From Arenicella sp. (GTDB taxonomy: Bacteria > Pseudomonadota > Gammaproteobacteria > Arenicellales > Arenicellaceae), in assembly GCA_018677115.1 (NCBI GenBank), contig JAHHOC010000054.1, positions 1 to 6,524 on the forward strand: a DNA stretch of 6,524 nucleotides, in the 5' to 3' direction. A model generated the notes under the pieces. The model saw nothing but the letters and a program-made list of their open reading frames with translations, was not told where the DNA came from and did no database searches. The position numbers and the translations under genes are program-made. Positions within the stretch are counted from its first letter, which is position 1. Each line of letters opens with the position of its first letter. Shown piece after piece: positions 6,231 to 6,524 of this stretch.

Positions 6231-6524
6231 GCCTATTTCTATCGTTTTTCCCGGCCAGGGCTCACAAAGCCTTGGCATGATGGGCGAATTGGCGGCCCAC
6301 TATCCGTCGGTTGAGAAGCTTTTTATCGAGGCGTCTGACATTCTCGGCGTCGATCTGTGGACGATGACTCAGCAAGGACCTATTGAAACACTGTCGCAGA
6401 CTGAAAACACGCAACCGGCACTGCTGACCGCAGGTGTTGCGGCCTGGCAGGTTTGGAGGCAGGCAGGTGGACTTCAGCCTGCCATAATGGCCGGCCATAG
6501 TTTGGGCGAATACACCGCATTAGT
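6229..6524 (+). CDS. fabD: Malonyl-CoA:ACP transacylase FabD, 5' part
   Basis: FabD moves malonyl from CoA to ACP, supplying the extender for every condensation step, including that of FabY. The window holds the first 98 complete codons of a protein normally about 310 residues long; the rest lies beyond the edge. Visible motifs are the oxyanion-hole loop VFPGQGSQSLGM (6-17), the QTENTQPAL block (57-65) and the nucleophile elbow AGHSLGEY (88-95) with catalytic Ser91 (Ser92 in E. coli). The catalytic His and Arg lie outside the window or beyond the visible part. The ATG at 6229 is fixed by the conserved beta-strand at residues 3-8. It has no SD, as the upstream bases contain no G. The gene is co-directional with plsX, 16 bases away, so it is probably in the same transcript. 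fabG, acpP and fabF would be expected next. Confidence 0.96.
   Translation, partial: MPISIVFPGQGSQSLGMMGELAAHYPSVEKLFIEASDILGVDLWTMTQQGPIETLSQTENTQPALLTAGVAAWQVWRQAGGLQPAIMAGHSLGEYTAL

Noticed and set aside
6262..6498. 78-codon minus-strand frame opposite fabD
   Set aside because: It is antisense to the FabD GQGSQ and GHSLGEY regions, which are unmistakable.

Overview
The window reads as chromosomal core-metabolism DNA of a gammaproteobacterium of moderate GC content. The first gene is the long FabY-type beta-ketoacyl synthase known from Pseudomonas. The right end is an rpmF-plsX-fabD cluster with no fabH between plsX and fabD, the arrangement found in Pseudomonas and not the rpmF-plsX-fabH-fabD order of E. 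coli. The genus cannot be fixed from this sequence. There are no mobile elements, CRISPR arrays, tRNA or rRNA genes.

Layout. Bases 40-2570 (+) hold fabY and a RimL-like GNAT acetyltransferase, 32 bases apart and probably one transcript. Bases 2567-4108 (-) hold trhO (tRNA U34 hydroxylase) and, upstream of it, a small predicted lipoprotein. The GNAT gene and trhO converge and share the palindrome ctag as both stop codons. Bases 4143-4730 (+) are acpH, an acyl carrier protein phosphodiesterase, divergent from the lipoprotein gene with only 34 bases between start codons. A near-consensus sigma70 promoter (4773-4801) then drives a structured leader, rpmF (ribosomal protein L32), an intrinsic terminator, plsX and the first 98 codons of fabD, which is cut by the window end.

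How the genes work together. Four genes belong to fatty acid or phospholipid synthesis: fabY (first condensation, the FabH-type job), acpH (removal of phosphopantetheine from ACP), plsX (acyl-ACP to acyl-phosphate) and fabD (malonyl-CoA to malonyl-ACP). The fabH-less cluster lies about 3 kb downstream of the fabY that probably replaces FabH. The usual partner of rpmF, yceD (DUF177), is absent and acpH plus a promoter region sits in its place, so the order upstream of rpmF looks rearranged.

I do not see a convincing new multi-gene system. The items most worth a second look are regulatory: competing pairings in the rpmF leader, a terminator hairpin that contains the only SD-like sequence for plsX, a near-symmetric divergent promoter between the lipoprotein gene and acpH, and a 62-base G-free stretch where fabH would be expected.
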